31,056 nucleotides of DNA. Origin: a virus. The DNA is taken from positions 1-31,056 of IMG/VR virus record IMGVR_UViG_3300002144_000223; one strand, 5' to 3'. Positions within the stretch are counted from its first letter, which is position 1; every line of letters starts with the position of its first letter. This document shows, in pieces, positions 8,431-18,216 of this stretch. The position numbers were made by a program, and so were the translations under genes. Below the pieces are notes generated by a model. It did no database searches, was not told the origin of the DNA, and was given only the letters and a program-made list of their open reading frames with translations.

Positions 8431-11400
8431 TTTGGGTTTACAAACACGGATACATTATATATTGTAGGAACGGTTTCTCCTGTTATTGAAGATGCCCTAC
8501 CTATACCCTGAACATTAAATTCTTGGGTATCTACATTGTTATCGCAATTTGTATTAAAGAAAGTTTGCATACCTTTTATGTAATTGAACTTTTTACCTTC
8601 TTTATCAATGAATTCTTTCACTTTTCCCTCTTGCAAGTCAGTTACTATTGAATTTGTATACCAACCATTTTTTATTGAAACAGAAGTTGGTATTAAACTT
8701 TGTGCCTGTATTTCTGCAATTGAAAAGTTCCTAGTTCCATATCCAGCCACGTTGTACACATATTCTAAAGCATTAGACCCAGTGTAGTTGACAGTGCTAA
8801 AAGATTTTACGGTTACGGGATCATCATTAACTACCATGGTAAACGAGCTCTCATAATACTTTCCTAACAGAGCATCGGCTTGACCAATCCCATAGAAATT
8901 ATTATGTAATATATTTAGGTTGTGTTCCCATATTTTCCCGTTCTTAAACGTGTAGTATGCACTATTCAAAGAAACGCCGGACTCAGGAATGTAGACTTTT
9001 CTACCTGTCCATCCATCAACTTCTTCTTTAAAAGATATTGTAGTTTTGGTAGTTGGCAGTGAATTTAAAAAAGTAGAACAATTGGAATCTTTGCTAGTTC
9101 TATCGAACTCGCCTACCCCAAGTACATTCTGCCAATAAGCGGTTAAGGAGCTTAAGGTAACGTTGTATTCCTTAGAATTCATGTCCCATGAACCAATTAT
9201 ATTTTTATTTAAAGTTAAGTTGTCATTAAAAAATGTATCTAATCCTTTGTCGGAAATCTCAGTGATGCCATCTTGTGATAACCTTATAACGGTTCCCCTA
9301 GCTTTATCAGTAAAGTATATTCTGTTACCAAATTTCGCAAAAGACTCCGGATTTGTTGATATTCCAAACTCGCCAGAGTATGCTATCGCCTGCCCAAGAA
9401 CGTTGCTATTTGACGTAATATTAGCACTGCCGTCCGCGTTATATAAAGCGTCTTTCTTTGCTAATATTTGTAAACATTTATCTTCGCAGAGAGTGACCAA
9501 GTTTGTATCCTTTGAGTGCAACTTTTGTATTGATCCATATTCAGGTAACACTTCTTTTGTTATAGCCTCTGCTTGTATAAACTGGTTTAAGTTATTTATA
9601 CCAGAAGTGGAATTAAATATTTGAGAAAATATTAATCCATTTGTTAAAGTTTCCTGTTTATATGGTTCCTCAAGAGTAGCGGATGCTTTTACTCCATTAC
9701 CTAAAGTAGAGGCATTATAGTCATCCCTAATTCTATTTGACTCTACACCATTTCCAAAAGAATAACAATTAGACCAATCAAGTTTGTGTAAATTACCATG
9801 ATCTGCTGCTTCGTAAGCTCCCGGCACTTCCCAATATATATTTAATTCAGTAGCTTCTTTTGGTTCTGTTTCAAATATAGCTGGGTTGTTTGTTGTGAAA
9901 GAGTCGTCCTCTGGATTTATCCCAATAAACTCCATTTCCGTAAACTGTGTAAGATTTGGGGTACTCCCAGTTAGTACAGTCCCCACCGGATTCCAAGTTA
10001 ATCCTCCCCATGTGCCTTTTTGCTTGAAGCTTACTTTAAACCTAGCTATTTTGTTTTGATTGTCTTTGTATCGTGAGTTTGAGGGGCTACAGGCATAAGT
10101 CCTTTTATTTTCTCTAACCGTATTAGTTATTTCGTATATAGTCTGGTCTGGATCGTCAACAAATCTAAACAAAGATCCGTTTGAAGTCAGATTACTATAA
10201 AATTCGCTATAAGCAACTGGGTCAGGATTAAACGCATGTCCAGAATAAGCTATATTCATTATTCCAGGAGTATCGGTACCATTTTTAAATCCCGCACAAT
10301 CTGTAGCACAATAATCAATAAACCACCTAGCTTTTTGTCCCTGGGCATCGGGTTGATCCCATGTCTGCCTCCAAAAACCACTAGAGCTATGACCCTCTCT
10401 TAAAAGATATAATGGGACAGCTGATTTTCTGAAGTAATTAGTATTACTTTCATTTGATGCAGCTATAATTTTTTGTGTTAGTACAGAATCTTTATTGACT
10501 TTTATAAAGAACCTGCCTGTAAATTCAGGTTTGTTCTGTGTATCTATGTATGCAACTTGTAATATTAGTCCGGGAACTGCATTACTAAACCCATAAGGCT
10601 CAGTCGATGTAAAATTCATATCTTCCCCGAAAATTTTAGCGGACGTTAGCCTATAAAAATCGGGTATAGGGGCAGACGTTGACGATATTTTGTACCATTC
10701 ACTAAAATTACTCCCGTTACCAACCCTCATGACTAAACCGGAGGTGGAGGGAGCATTGTCGCCAAACTCTTCTTTGTATTCTGTCTGATCAACATCTAAG
10801 AAGATTGTTCCTGCTATTGGAAAACCAGAGTTTGAGAATTGCGTTGCCAACGTCCCCATATTAATGCGGGTTTCTTTAAGATAAAGCGGGGCTTCGTTCT
10901 CAATAGCTATGATTTTATATCTAGCTTGATCCGTTACTGGATTGCTATTGTCGTGTTCTTTTTTTAGGATTATAAACGTTTCTTCATCCACTTTGTTTCT
11001 TTCAGCAGATGGAAACGACATCCAAACGTTACCGTCTTCAGCATCATATACCCTATCTAAAGCTAAGTTATAATATTCTTTTGATGTTTCTTTTATAAAG
11101 TATTTAAAATTAGAGAATTGATCAGTTTGATTATAATAAGGCAAACTATTCTGTATTCTTATATCTATAGAGTTAGCGAACGCTGCTTGGGTTTTATTTA
11201 ATGTTATGGAGGCCTCATTTGATGTAAATACAGGAGTTGTTCTGCCATATAAGTCCATGTAAGCAACCCCCACTTGATATGTTCTTATGGTTTTTATAGA
11301 TGGCACCCCAGTAAAAGCATTATTATCATCAATTAGCATTACACTAGATGAAAAAGAGGCAGTTAAATCTACCTGCAAAGGTTGGTACACATTGTCAAGT

Positions 11401-12818
11401 AAATCAAAATTTTGGGTATAGTTTGCATATACTAGTCTATTTGCCGTAATTTCCTGAGCTTTAGCCCACCTTGGTAAGTTGTCGTATGGCCTTAACAATT
11501 GATTAGACTGTACAATTGAACTTATTATTTCTGTCTTTATATTAAAAGAATTAGCTGTCCATTCGCTATCGTTTGGTTTAAATGAATCAACCACATATAC
11601 GCTATTGCTATTGGAATCTTTAAATAGTAAGTCCACTTCAACAACATCATCAGGTATATTATCAGGTATATAATTTGATAGTTTTAGCTGTCTAACGTTA
11701 TTAACCATTCCTAGGTTATACCCCTGGCTAGGATTATAATTAAATTCTCCCGGTAAAAATACAGCGTTTGTAAAAGGAGAGAAGGCAGAAACTTCATTGT
11801 TCTTGTATTTCCACCGACTAGCAAACCTAGCAAATTTGAATTCAAAAAATGGAGTGTCTTGCTCTAGCGTTACATCATAAAAAGCGGGAGCTAGGGTTAC
11901 TCCCGGAGTTAATCCCACAGACAATATATTAACCACTGCTCCTGTCTGATTATCTCCGCTCCCTATAACGGAGCGTACGATTACACGGATAACCGCATCA
12001 GTATCAAGTGGGTCATTTTCGCCATTGGTTAGCAATAGTATATCGCCAACACTATAATATGGCAAATTACCACTTATCCAATTTAAAGTTTTAGGAGGAC
12101 TGTCTGGCCCAAGAGCTACTATATCCCCATTTGGATCTAAGTAAAAGAACGAACTTGTGGTATTTGTATCTACATTAGCAACTTCCCCGGAAGAATTTAG
12201 TCTGTCCGTTTTAAACGCAGTTATCGTTAAAGGTTGTATTGGGAATTTTTTTATTGAAGTAATGTCAGCCTCAATAAAATCCCTACCATATATTTGCGAA
12301 TGGGTTGTAAAGTTATCCGTTGATGTAGTCCAATCCTCTATGTTTATTTTTTTTGGTTCAGTTTGATTATCTGTCCAAAGCAACATACCTTCTAAAACAT
12401 TTATACCGGTTATCAAATAATCCTGGCTAAATTTCAAAATGTCTTGAGTGTCTACCAGTAACGGTGCTGTAATCTTTGTTGTAGTGTTATATGAAGCTAT
12501 TACGCTAGCCGTATCTGACGAAATAAACCAATATATATATTCCGTAGTATTGTCGGCAATTGATCCAATACAGACCGCGTTTTGCAATGAAGATATATAG
12601 TCTGAACTCCACTCTGTAAATACTTGAGTAGAGGGATTATACGTTTTATTCTTTTTTTCTAAGTTACCCTTTATGTTCTGAAAAGTTCCGACTTGTGACG
12701 TCGCAGATGTAGCAACTTGTAAATTTAAAGCATCTCTATATTCACTGTTTGGAACAAGCCTTTCGTCAAGGTCTTTATTCATTTTTCCTCCAGTAAAATT
12801 GTGTATTAAATCTGCCAT
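8424..12818 (-). CDS. Tail muzzle / stabilization protein (1464 aa)
   Basis: The N-terminus GGKMNKDLDERLVPNSEYRD is the hallmark of the large tail 'stabilization' proteins found after the ring proteins in crAss-like and other short-tailed phages. The rest is beta-rich, with Ile/Tyr/Trp strands typical of beta-propeller or barrel tail hubs, and a conserved-looking C-terminal region with GWTGRKVYIPESGVSLNSAY and NGKIWEHN. In crAss-like virions the protein of this size and position forms the muzzle that closes the tail and interacts with cargo. It is the longest complete gene in the window and starts at 12818, nine bases after the 308-residue ring gene. Family assignment is from remembered sequence signatures plus gene order; I am fairly sure of a tail hub role, less sure of exact homology. 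Confidence 0.85.
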   Translation of the reverse strand: MADLIHNFTGGKMNKDLDERLVPNSEYRDALNLQVATSATSQVGTFQNIKGNLEKKNKTYNPSTQVFTEWSSDYISSLQNAVCIGSIADNTTEYIYWFISSDTASVIASYNTTTKITAPLLVDTQDILKFSQDYLITGINVLEGMLLWTDNQTEPKKINIEDWTTSTDNFTTHSQIYGRDFIEADITSIKKFPIQPLTITAFKTDRLNSSGEVANVDTNTTSSFFYLDPNGDIVALGPDSPPKTLNWISGNLPYYSVGDILLLTNGENDPLDTDAVIRVIVRSVIGSGDNQTGAVVNILSVGLTPGVTLAPAFYDVTLEQDTPFFEFKFARFASRWKYKNNEVSAFSPFTNAVFLPGEFNYNPSQGYNLGMVNNVRQLKLSNYIPDNIPDDVVEVDLLFKDSNSNSVYVVDSFKPNDSEWTANSFNIKTEIISSIVQSNQLLRPYDNLPRWAKAQEITANRLVYANYTQNFDLLDNVYQPLQVDLTASFSSSVMLIDDNNAFTGVPSIKTIRTYQVGVAYMDLYGRTTPVFTSNEASITLNKTQAAFANSIDIRIQNSLPYYNQTDQFSNFKYFIKETSKEYYNLALDRVYDAEDGNVWMSFPSAERNKVDEETFIILKKEHDNSNPVTDQARYKIIAIENEAPLYLKETRINMGTLATQFSNSGFPIAGTIFLDVDQTEYKEEFGDNAPSTSGLVMRVGNGSNFSEWYKISSTSAPIPDFYRLTSAKIFGEDMNFTSTEPYGFSNAVPGLILQVAYIDTQNKPEFTGRFFIKVNKDSVLTQKIIAASNESNTNYFRKSAVPLYLLREGHSSSGFWRQTWDQPDAQGQKARWFIDYCATDCAGFKNGTDTPGIMNIAYSGHAFNPDPVAYSEFYSNLTSNGSLFRFVDDPDQTIYEITNTVRENKRTYACSPSNSRYKDNQNKIARFKVSFKQKGTWGGLTWNPVGTVLTGSTPNLTQFTEMEFIGINPEDDSFTTNNPAIFETEPKEATELNIYWEVPGAYEAADHGNLHKLDWSNCYSFGNGVESNRIRDDYNASTLGNGVKASATLEEPYKQETLTNGLIFSQIFNSTSGINNLNQFIQAEAITKEVLPEYGSIQKLHSKDTNLVTLCEDKCLQILAKKDALYNADGSANITSNSNVLGQAIAYSGEFGISTNPESFAKFGNRIYFTDKARGTVIRLSQDGITEISDKGLDTFFNDNLTLNKNIIGSWDMNSKEYNVTLSSLTAYWQNVLGVGEFDRTSKDSNCSTFLNSLPTTKTTISFKEEVDGWTGRKVYIPESGVSLNSAYYTFKNGKIWEHNLNILHNNFYGIGQADALLGKYYESSFTMVVNDDPVTVKSFSTVNYTGSNALEYVYNVAGYGTRNFSIAEIQAQSLIPTSVSIKNGWYTNSIVTDLQEGKVKEFIDKEGKKFNYIKGMQTFFNTNCDNNVDTQEFNVQGIGRASSITGETVPTIYNVSVFVNPNC

Positions 12819-12827
12819 GTGTGTCTT

Positions 12828-13754
12828 TTAGTGTTTAATCCATTTGGATTGGTTTTTCATAAGTTGAGCCATTAGATTTGTTTTAAGGTTTGAAAGTCTA
12901 ATTTTGGCATTCCTTTTTGCAGCGGTGAGTTCATGCTTGTATCTAGCTACAAGATACTCCTGAGTATTAGCTCTAGTTGCTAATATAGCGTGAGCTACAT
13001 ATTTATATATTGCATCAACTGCAAACTTGTGTACGGTCATATCAGCATCACTACCAATACCATCACTTATATATTTTAGAGTTACTATTCTACCTCTTAT
13101 ATCAGAGCTAAATCTAATTACTCCTTTTATTTTGTCTATGTAAAATGTACCGTTTGCTTGAGCCATTTCTGGATTTAACCCATATCTTCTGCCATAAGCG
13201 TACATTCCTATTAAATCAGGGTTATTACTATAATCCCACGCTCCATTTGGGGGCAACGGTGCGCTAGAAGCATTATTAGTTCTATCCCATCTCTTTAGCG
13301 TTTCAGATTCATTAGCTAATGGTACATTACCTACGTTGTCAAATGTATACTCGTAAGCCTCATCCTGCACGTAAGGCGATGGATTACTTGTTATGTCTGT
13401 TCTGTAAATAGGTCGTTCAATACCGCTTGGATCAGTCCATGATATTTTAGTATAATTGACATAATCTTGAGGTAATATCATATATAGCCCAGGAGGTATC
13501 TCAATTTCTATAGCTTTGTCCTGTGGTAAAATATCAAAACTAAATTCTTGGATTGCACGCATTGCATGAAATTGTACGTCTGTTCTTTTTATTTTAGATA
13601 TTATTTTATCTTCACCAACGTACATTATCATAAAGTTATTTATAATGTCATTTATTGGTACGAATTGGTAATTACCATATTCCTCATCATTACTATTCCA
13701 TACTCCGTCAGGACCTAAGTAATATTCCTCTTGCGTTTTATCTATTAGTGCCAT
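12828..13754 (-). CDS. Tail ring/tubular (connector) protein, 308 aa
   Basis: The protein contains FVPINDIINNFMIMYVGEDK followed by IKRTDVQFHAMRAIQEFSFD, a helical segment typical of the ring (tail tubular) proteins placed under the portal in crAss-like phages. Middle and C-terminal parts are mixed: a beta region (RPIYRTDITSNPSPYVQDEA) and a long C-terminal helix (AVDAIYKYVAHAILATRANT) rich in Lys/Arg at the end (AAKRNAKIRLSNLKTNLMAQ), which fits a ring oligomer touching DNA or portal. It lies three bases after the 248-residue ring gene and before the muzzle gene, the order expected for connector proteins. The start is ATG at 13754. Exact ring number cannot be decided from sequence alone. Confidence 0.8.
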   Translation of the reverse strand: MALIDKTQEEYYLGPDGVWNSNDEEYGNYQFVPINDIINNFMIMYVGEDKIISKIKRTDVQFHAMRAIQEFSFDILPQDKAIEIEIPPGLYMILPQDYVNYTKISWTDPSGIERPIYRTDITSNPSPYVQDEAYEYTFDNVGNVPLANESETLKRWDRTNNASSAPLPPNGAWDYSNNPDLIGMYAYGRRYGLNPEMAQANGTFYIDKIKGVIRFSSDIRGRIVTLKYISDGIGSDADMTVHKFAVDAIYKYVAHAILATRANTQEYLVARYKHELTAAKRNAKIRLSNLKTNLMAQLMKNQSKWIKH

Positions 13755-13757
13755 TTA

Positions 13758-14504
13758 TTAGGATTTTTCTTGTTGAGTGTCTTGCATTTCCATTCCATTC
13801 GCTATTTGATATAAACCAATATCTTTCATAAGTAGCCCAGCTAATTCAAGTATTTTGATAACTAAATCCGTTTCTTCAGACTCATGTAGCTGGAAGTCAG
13901 TAGATGACGTTGAATCATATAAAGCTTCCCCGTATACCATTTGGTATCCCCAAGAAACCTCAGTGGGCGTAGTTATATAATTACACGAAACACCCTCTGT
14001 TAAAGCTGCATTTCCATATACTTTATATCCATTTTCATTAGCTATGAAAACAGGTCTAGAATTAGATGGTTTGGTATAGGGTGATTGAGCTATATACAAG
14101 TATTCATTGTAATTTAACCGCTGTGCTTCTACAGGCGTTATTGTGGTAACTACAGTGTTTGGAACTGGGTATAATGATTTTGAAGTAGTAACGTTATCAT
14201 ATACTATTGTACCTAATCTATATAGGTTTGCAGGAGTGTTCCAATATGGATCAGAATAACTCATTGGGGCATTAGCCTCAAAGATATTAATTTTTTCATT
14301 AAGGATATTAAGCATGTCAGAAAATTCTGTACTGTTGCCAGGGAGCCTGCCAAATTGATTAATATCATAAAAATATTGCTCAAATATATCTAATTGAGCT
14401 TGATTAGCAAACAAATTAAACTCCTGTGGGGTAACATATCCCCTTTGTTCTTTGTTAAGTATTGCTAATACTCTTTGATAAACAGTATCTACGCTTACAG
14501 CCAT
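13758..14504 (-). CDS. Neck ring / head-tail adaptor protein, 248 aa
   Basis: The N-terminus reads VDTVYQRVLAILNKEQRGYV followed by TPQEFNLFANQAQLDIFEQY, a helical pattern I associate with the first connector ring protein of short-tailed Bacteroidota phages. A central beta region (YRLGTIVYDNVTTSKSLYPV) and a helical C-terminus (ETDLVIKILELAGLLMKDIG, ending in a QEKS tail) follow. The gene begins after a hairpin at 14523-14565 with an A-rich leader (ATTAAAAAAAAATAAATT) and is followed three bases later by the second ring gene. In function it would sit below the portal and hand over to the tail. Confidence in the adaptor role comes mostly from the synteny with portal, capsid and muzzle genes. 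Confidence 0.75.
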   Translation of the reverse strand: MAVSVDTVYQRVLAILNKEQRGYVTPQEFNLFANQAQLDIFEQYFYDINQFGRLPGNSTEFSDMLNILNEKINIFEANAPMSYSDPYWNTPANLYRLGTIVYDNVTTSKSLYPVPNTVVTTITPVEAQRLNYNEYLYIAQSPYTKPSNSRPVFIANENGYKVYGNAALTEGVSCNYITTPTEVSWGYQMVYGEALYDSTSSTDFQLHESEETDLVIKILELAGLLMKDIGLYQIANGMEMQDTQQEKS

Positions 14505-14522
14505 AATTTATTTTTTTTTAAT

Positions 14523-14565
14523 TTATAGTAAAAAGGCCACCCATAAGGCAGCCTAACTACTATAA
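14523..14565 (-). terminator. Hairpin terminator after the 284-residue gene
   Basis: On the minus strand AGGCTGCC (14554-14547) pairs with GGTGGCCT (14541-14534) around a 5-base loop: 8 pairs, including two G-T pairs, followed directly by a run of five T. An outer arm, TTATAGTA at 14523-14530 and TACTATAA at 14558-14565, also pairs perfectly, so the structure is extended. It starts 11 bases past the stop at 14576, as expected for a factor-independent terminator, and would partly insulate the capsid region from the tail genes. Confidence 0.7.
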
Positions 14566-14575
14566 TGGGTATTCT

Positions 14576-15430
14576 TTAAAGTCTTTTTTGTATTGCTTTA
14601 AATACTTCCATTCCTTCATCAGTCTTAAAATAAGCTGATAATGCAGAATATGGGTGTTCGTCAAACGGAACAGTCATAAGTTTTCTTCCCCCAACCCCAT
14701 AAGTAAATGTACGTTGGTCTCCAGATAAAGCTAATATTCCAGCCTCAACAGCCTTAATCCCGATGTTTCTTAATTGTGTGTTATCATCATTTGCTAATTG
14801 CATAAATTCTTCAGGGTAGTTTCTAGCGAATACCAGTAAATCTCTCTTCAGTTCTTTTGAAGATAATTTAGTAACTTTTGATCCCATTTCTACTCTTAGT
14901 ATTCCTTCGGCCTCATCAATGTCCATGTTCTTCGCCATATTCAAAGCTTCTAGCTCAAATTCAATCCAATCTACTTGGTTTGTTGCAATAAATTCTGGCT
15001 GGTATTCTTTTACAACCCCCGATAAAACAGCTGGGTGGTATAATGATAACAGCTTTTGCAAAGCTACTTGTTCTTTAGGAACTCTAAGTGATCCATTTCT
15101 TAGAACAATTCTGCCTAATATTACTTGGCCTTCTTGTTCGTCAACAAATACTGATCTTTGATTAGTAGCATATCTTAATTCTCTTTGGTATCCTTTTTCC
15201 GGATCAAACCACAATAAAGCTTTTGTATTACTGTGCTTTGTTGGTAATGTGAAAATCAGGGGTTTTCTACCCGTGGTTAATTCATATAACCTATCTTTTA
15301 TAACCCATTCGTCTTTTTTAGGAGCTTGTTTTACAGGTTCCTTTGGTGCGTCTGAGAATGTTGGTTGTACATCATATTGTACATATTCTTGTGCGCTTTC
15401 TGTAGCGACTTTTGTAGCTTGTTTTGCCAT
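14576..15430 (-). CDS. Conserved structural-region protein downstream of the capsid gene (284 aa)
   Basis: I do not know a function. The N-terminal 45 residues are low in complexity and rich in Lys/Ala/Pro/Gln. A beta region follows with KDRLYELTTGRKPLIFTLPT, ALLWFDPEKGYQRELRYATN and GQVILGRIVLRNGSLRVPKE, then a helical part (ALQKLLSLYHP, EELNMAK-like ELEALNMAKNMDIDEAEG) and a C-terminal beta/helix pair. I recall similar proteins placed right after the capsid gene in marine Bacteroidota phages. It is flanked by a hairpin on each side (15477-15503 and 14523-14565), which suggests that its mRNA level is set separately from capsid and tail genes. Head completion, vertex or capsid auxiliary protein are the most likely roles, by position. 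Confidence 0.75.
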   Translation of the reverse strand: MAKQATKVATESAQEYVQYDVQPTFSDAPKEPVKQAPKKDEWVIKDRLYELTTGRKPLIFTLPTKHSNTKALLWFDPEKGYQRELRYATNQRSVFVDEQEGQVILGRIVLRNGSLRVPKEQVALQKLLSLYHPAVLSGVVKEYQPEFIATNQVDWIEFELEALNMAKNMDIDEAEGILRVEMGSKVTKLSSKELKRDLLVFARNYPEEFMQLANDDNTQLRNIGIKAVEAGILALSGDQRTFTYGVGGRKLMTVPFDEHPYSALSAYFKTDEGMEVFKAIQKRL

Positions 15431-15476
15431 GATATAATATAATTAAAAAATTTATAAGAGTAATAAAAGGTAATAA

Positions 15477-15503
15477 TTACCCCCGTAAATTCAACGAGGG
15501 TAA
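15477..15503 (-). terminator. Hairpin after the major capsid gene
   Basis: On the minus strand TTACCCTCG (15503-15495) pairs with CGGGGGTAA (15485-15477) across a 9-base loop: nine pairs with one T-G. A T-rich but interrupted stretch (TTATTACCTTTTATTAC) follows. It lies 22 bases past the capsid stop at 15525. It could be a weak terminator or an mRNA-stabilising 3' hairpin that favours capsid message. Confidence 0.55.
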
Positions 15504-15524
15504 CCACTACACTAAAAAGTAATA

Positions 15525-16991
15525 CTAGGTTGCTTTGAACAATACAAAGTTGTTCGCTGCTTGAGTACACATAGTTCTTTCAGATAAGAAATGAACATTC
15601 ATTTTATCAGAATCACTTGTGTAGTTTCCTCCAACAGAACCAGTAACCCAAGATTTTAGACGTCTGTCATCAGCTTCAGAAGCACGGTAACGGATGTGTA
15701 AGAATGGTCTTGAGATATTTTGTCCCAATGATTGATCATAAACTGTAGAAGTTCCAGCAGGAACTAACACTCCTTTAATGTCATTGATAAGTCCACGAGT
15801 TGTAGAATCATTCAAGTATTTCCAGTCAGTTTTGTAAAAATCATAGGCACCTCTACGGAATCCAGAGAATCCTAAGTTTAATGCCATATCTTCAGAGTTG
15901 TCAAATACACCGTAAGATGTACCACCAGCTCCATAAGAATTTTGAGCAGCAAGCATATTGTCAATAGAAAGTGAGGTAGCTCTATCCAAGAACAACATAT
16001 TTTCTTCAATCGCTCCTTGTTTGTCCAATTCTGAAAGAATAGTATCAAATTCAGCAATACCAACACCTCCAGCAGCGCCAAAGTCAGGGTCGTTATAAAC
16101 AAGTCCTCTTTCCTCTAGTGCAGAAAATAAACCTTGAGTTCCCTCAATGTTACCACCACCAGGATTTTGTCCAACGTTAGCTGTGATTGTTCCAGCTGCT
16201 TTTTCAGCTTCAACCATTGCCATTTCTAAGTAATCTTCAAAACGAATTCTAGCTTCGTGCTCTGATTTTAAATACCATAAGTAACCACCAGTACCAATCT
16301 CAGTAGTAACTTCTACCCATCCGATTTGAGCTACGTCAGAACCGTTAACAGTATACTTGTCTCTTAAGATAATTGGTTGATTGCTGTAAGGCGTAAAAGA
16401 TGCATCAACTGAGTTTCCTGCAGCCTCAGATCCTTTTAAATACTCAGAACCATAAACGAACAAGCTAAGAGGTAATTCAGCGGTAGCCCCTTGCAAAGCT
16501 GCTGTGAAGTTACTATTCGCATTATCATAAACAGAGATGTTGTAAGTTTGAATTCCACCAGCTAAAGCCCCTACAGAGTTAACATAAGCTTTGTTTGTTG
16601 TATTGCCTAGTGCTACTACAAGAGTCATCCCAGCTCCTAGTAAAGGTGCTTTTCCGTCTGCTCCAGGAGAAGGTAATCCAAGTGTTTGTCCGTTTGCTCC
16701 ACCAGGAGTGTTTGAAGTAGCAGTATCATAAGCGATATGCAATCTTCCTTGTTCTGACCATACTACTTGATCTGATGCCATTGGCATTTCAGCTCCAACC
16801 ATACGCAAGAATCCAGCGATTGTACGGTTACCGTAACGCTCAATTTCTTTTTCGTACACCTCAGGTAAGAATTGTTGTGTCCAGTCCATATCTGCCAAAG
16901 ACAAATAGTTGTCTCCAAATAAACCTTTTACAGGACGTGGAGTTAAATGTGATAAATTTGCCAAACTAGTTGGCGACGTTGCAAATGCCAT
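15525..16991 (-). CDS. Major capsid protein
   Basis: The 488-residue product has the size and place expected for an HK97-fold capsid protein: portal, scaffold-like gene, then this gene. It starts MAFATSPTSLANLSHLTPRP and carries DWTQQFLPEVYEKEIERYGN and FLRMVGAEMPMASDQVVWSE near the N-terminus, a segment typical of capsid proteins of Bacteroidota short-tailed phages. The body is Ala/Gly-rich with balanced alpha/beta composition; the C-terminus (SEADDRRLKSWVTGSVGG, then KMNVHFLSERTMCTQAANNF) is compact. Its codon use is visibly more even and G/C-richer than neighbouring hypothetical genes (many GCT, CCA, GGT codons), as expected for a highly expressed gene. The start at 16991 has an A-rich leader (AAATAAAAAATT). 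A hairpin follows. No single catalytic motif exists to prove the call. Confidence 0.85.
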   Translation of the reverse strand: MAFATSPTSLANLSHLTPRPVKGLFGDNYLSLADMDWTQQFLPEVYEKEIERYGNRTIAGFLRMVGAEMPMASDQVVWSEQGRLHIAYDTATSNTPGGANGQTLGLPSPGADGKAPLLGAGMTLVVALGNTTNKAYVNSVGALAGGIQTYNISVYDNANSNFTAALQGATAELPLSLFVYGSEYLKGSEAAGNSVDASFTPYSNQPIILRDKYTVNGSDVAQIGWVEVTTEIGTGGYLWYLKSEHEARIRFEDYLEMAMVEAEKAAGTITANVGQNPGGGNIEGTQGLFSALEERGLVYNDPDFGAAGGVGIAEFDTILSELDKQGAIEENMLFLDRATSLSIDNMLAAQNSYGAGGTSYGVFDNSEDMALNLGFSGFRRGAYDFYKTDWKYLNDSTTRGLINDIKGVLVPAGTSTVYDQSLGQNISRPFLHIRYRASEADDRRLKSWVTGSVGGNYTSDSDKMNVHFLSERTMCTQAANNFVLFKAT

Positions 16992-17002
16992 AATTTTTTA
17001 TT

Positions 17003-18184
17003 TTAAATGTTTTTAAATGTTTTAATCCTCAATTTCGAATCAGCTCCTCTTGTATCTACTGCTCGCACGGCCCATCCATTAACTTGTTTAACATCTTGAT
17101 GTACGCCGCGAACGCCCATCTCAATATTCTTAGCTCTGGATGTGCTATCTTTTACAGCGTCGGCTTTACCTTGCTCATAAAAGTGTTGCGCTACAGCATC
17201 AGCATTCATTGCCGTAAACAAACCCTTGTGATAACCTTTAGCATCTGACATCTCATTTTTTTCGTTCAAGAACTTCTTGATAAAATTATTGATGTCGCTT
17301 TGGGTGTTTTTCACCTCAGGAGCATTTTTAACATTAAAACGATACTTTTTATCCCCCACGTTGAAATCAAAACCTTTGAAATCTTCTGAAAATACTTGAT
17401 CTGTTTTTTGCAAAAATGTTTGTGTTTGTGTTTCGGCTATTTTAGTAGCTTCTTCATTCTCTTTATTATAACGGTTAAAAAACTCAACCGCTTTTTGTTG
17501 TTCAGGTGCTAATTTAGAACCGGACTTAATCTCACTGTAATATTTAGATTTTAAGTCTTCTAGGTGCTTCCTTGCATTCTGTAGTTCTTCTTTCTGAGCA
17601 ATCTTTTTCTTTTTGATTTCCCTTTCGTCATCCACATCCTCATCAAACGAAAAATTGTCTTCCATTAAAAAGTCAATTTCATCACTGTCTAAATGTGGCT
17701 TTGTATTTTGGTAGTATTCTTTTAGTAAATTATAATTATCTAATTTACTATAATCTGTATTTAGTTTAACATAGTCTTCTAAACTACCCCCTGTATCCGC
17801 CATAAAGTCAATAACTTTTTGGATGTTTTCAGGTAATTCTACCCCGGTATTTCTTGTATCTAGCAAAGCTTCTTTAACTTCCTCTTGTAGGTTTATTGCT
17901 GCTACTGGGGCTTTGTCCGTTAATGGTTCATCAATTATTTCTTCCAACACGGACTCTATATCCTGTGTTACAATCTGATCTGGCGCAATTACTTCTGGAA
18001 CATCTGTATTAGCTACTACCGGAGTAATTTCTTTTTCCACTCTTAAAACAGGGTCCTTAGCAGGTTCAACTGCTTTTTTTGACGCTTGTCTAAGATCTAC
18101 TTTTATTGTTCCATCAGCTCCTACTGATGTACCGTTATTCTCAACTGCAGGTTCCTGCACTTGTAATTCATTAATTTCTTCCAT
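17003..18184 (-). CDS. Putative capsid scaffolding protein (393 aa)
   Basis: The protein is strongly acidic and hydrophilic. Residues 1-120 are disordered-looking, rich in Glu/Val/Pro/Asp (EVIAPDQIVTQDIESVLEEI); residues about 170-260 form a highly charged coiled coil (DEREIKKKKIAQKEELQNAR); the C-terminal part is basic (GWAVRAVDTRGADSKLRIKT). The layout of acidic, helical rod and basic tail, together with the position between portal and capsid genes, is what phage scaffolding proteins show: the basic end binds capsid subunits while the rod multimerises. It begins at 18184 with an A/T-rich leader and ends 11 bases before the capsid ATG. No protease domain is visible. A minor capsid protein is the alternative. 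Confidence 0.7.
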   Translation of the reverse strand: MEEINELQVQEPAVENNGTSVGADGTIKVDLRQASKKAVEPAKDPVLRVEKEITPVVANTDVPEVIAPDQIVTQDIESVLEEIIDEPLTDKAPVAAINLQEEVKEALLDTRNTGVELPENIQKVIDFMADTGGSLEDYVKLNTDYSKLDNYNLLKEYYQNTKPHLDSDEIDFLMEDNFSFDEDVDDEREIKKKKIAQKEELQNARKHLEDLKSKYYSEIKSGSKLAPEQQKAVEFFNRYNKENEEATKIAETQTQTFLQKTDQVFSEDFKGFDFNVGDKKYRFNVKNAPEVKNTQSDINNFIKKFLNEKNEMSDAKGYHKGLFTAMNADAVAQHFYEQGKADAVKDSTSRAKNIEMGVRGVHQDVKQVNGWAVRAVDTRGADSKLRIKTFKNI

Positions 18185-18216
18185 GATAAAATATTATATA
18201 AGTATTAGTACTATTA

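Noticed and set aside
9163-9624. Plus-strand 153-residue open frame inside the muzzle gene
   Set aside because: Antisense to a firm tail gene, no leader, no motif.
15331-15570. Minus-strand 79-residue open frame spanning the capsid end and hairpin
   Set aside because: It overlaps the capsid gene and the 284-residue gene out of frame and covers the hairpin region; no protein-like pattern.
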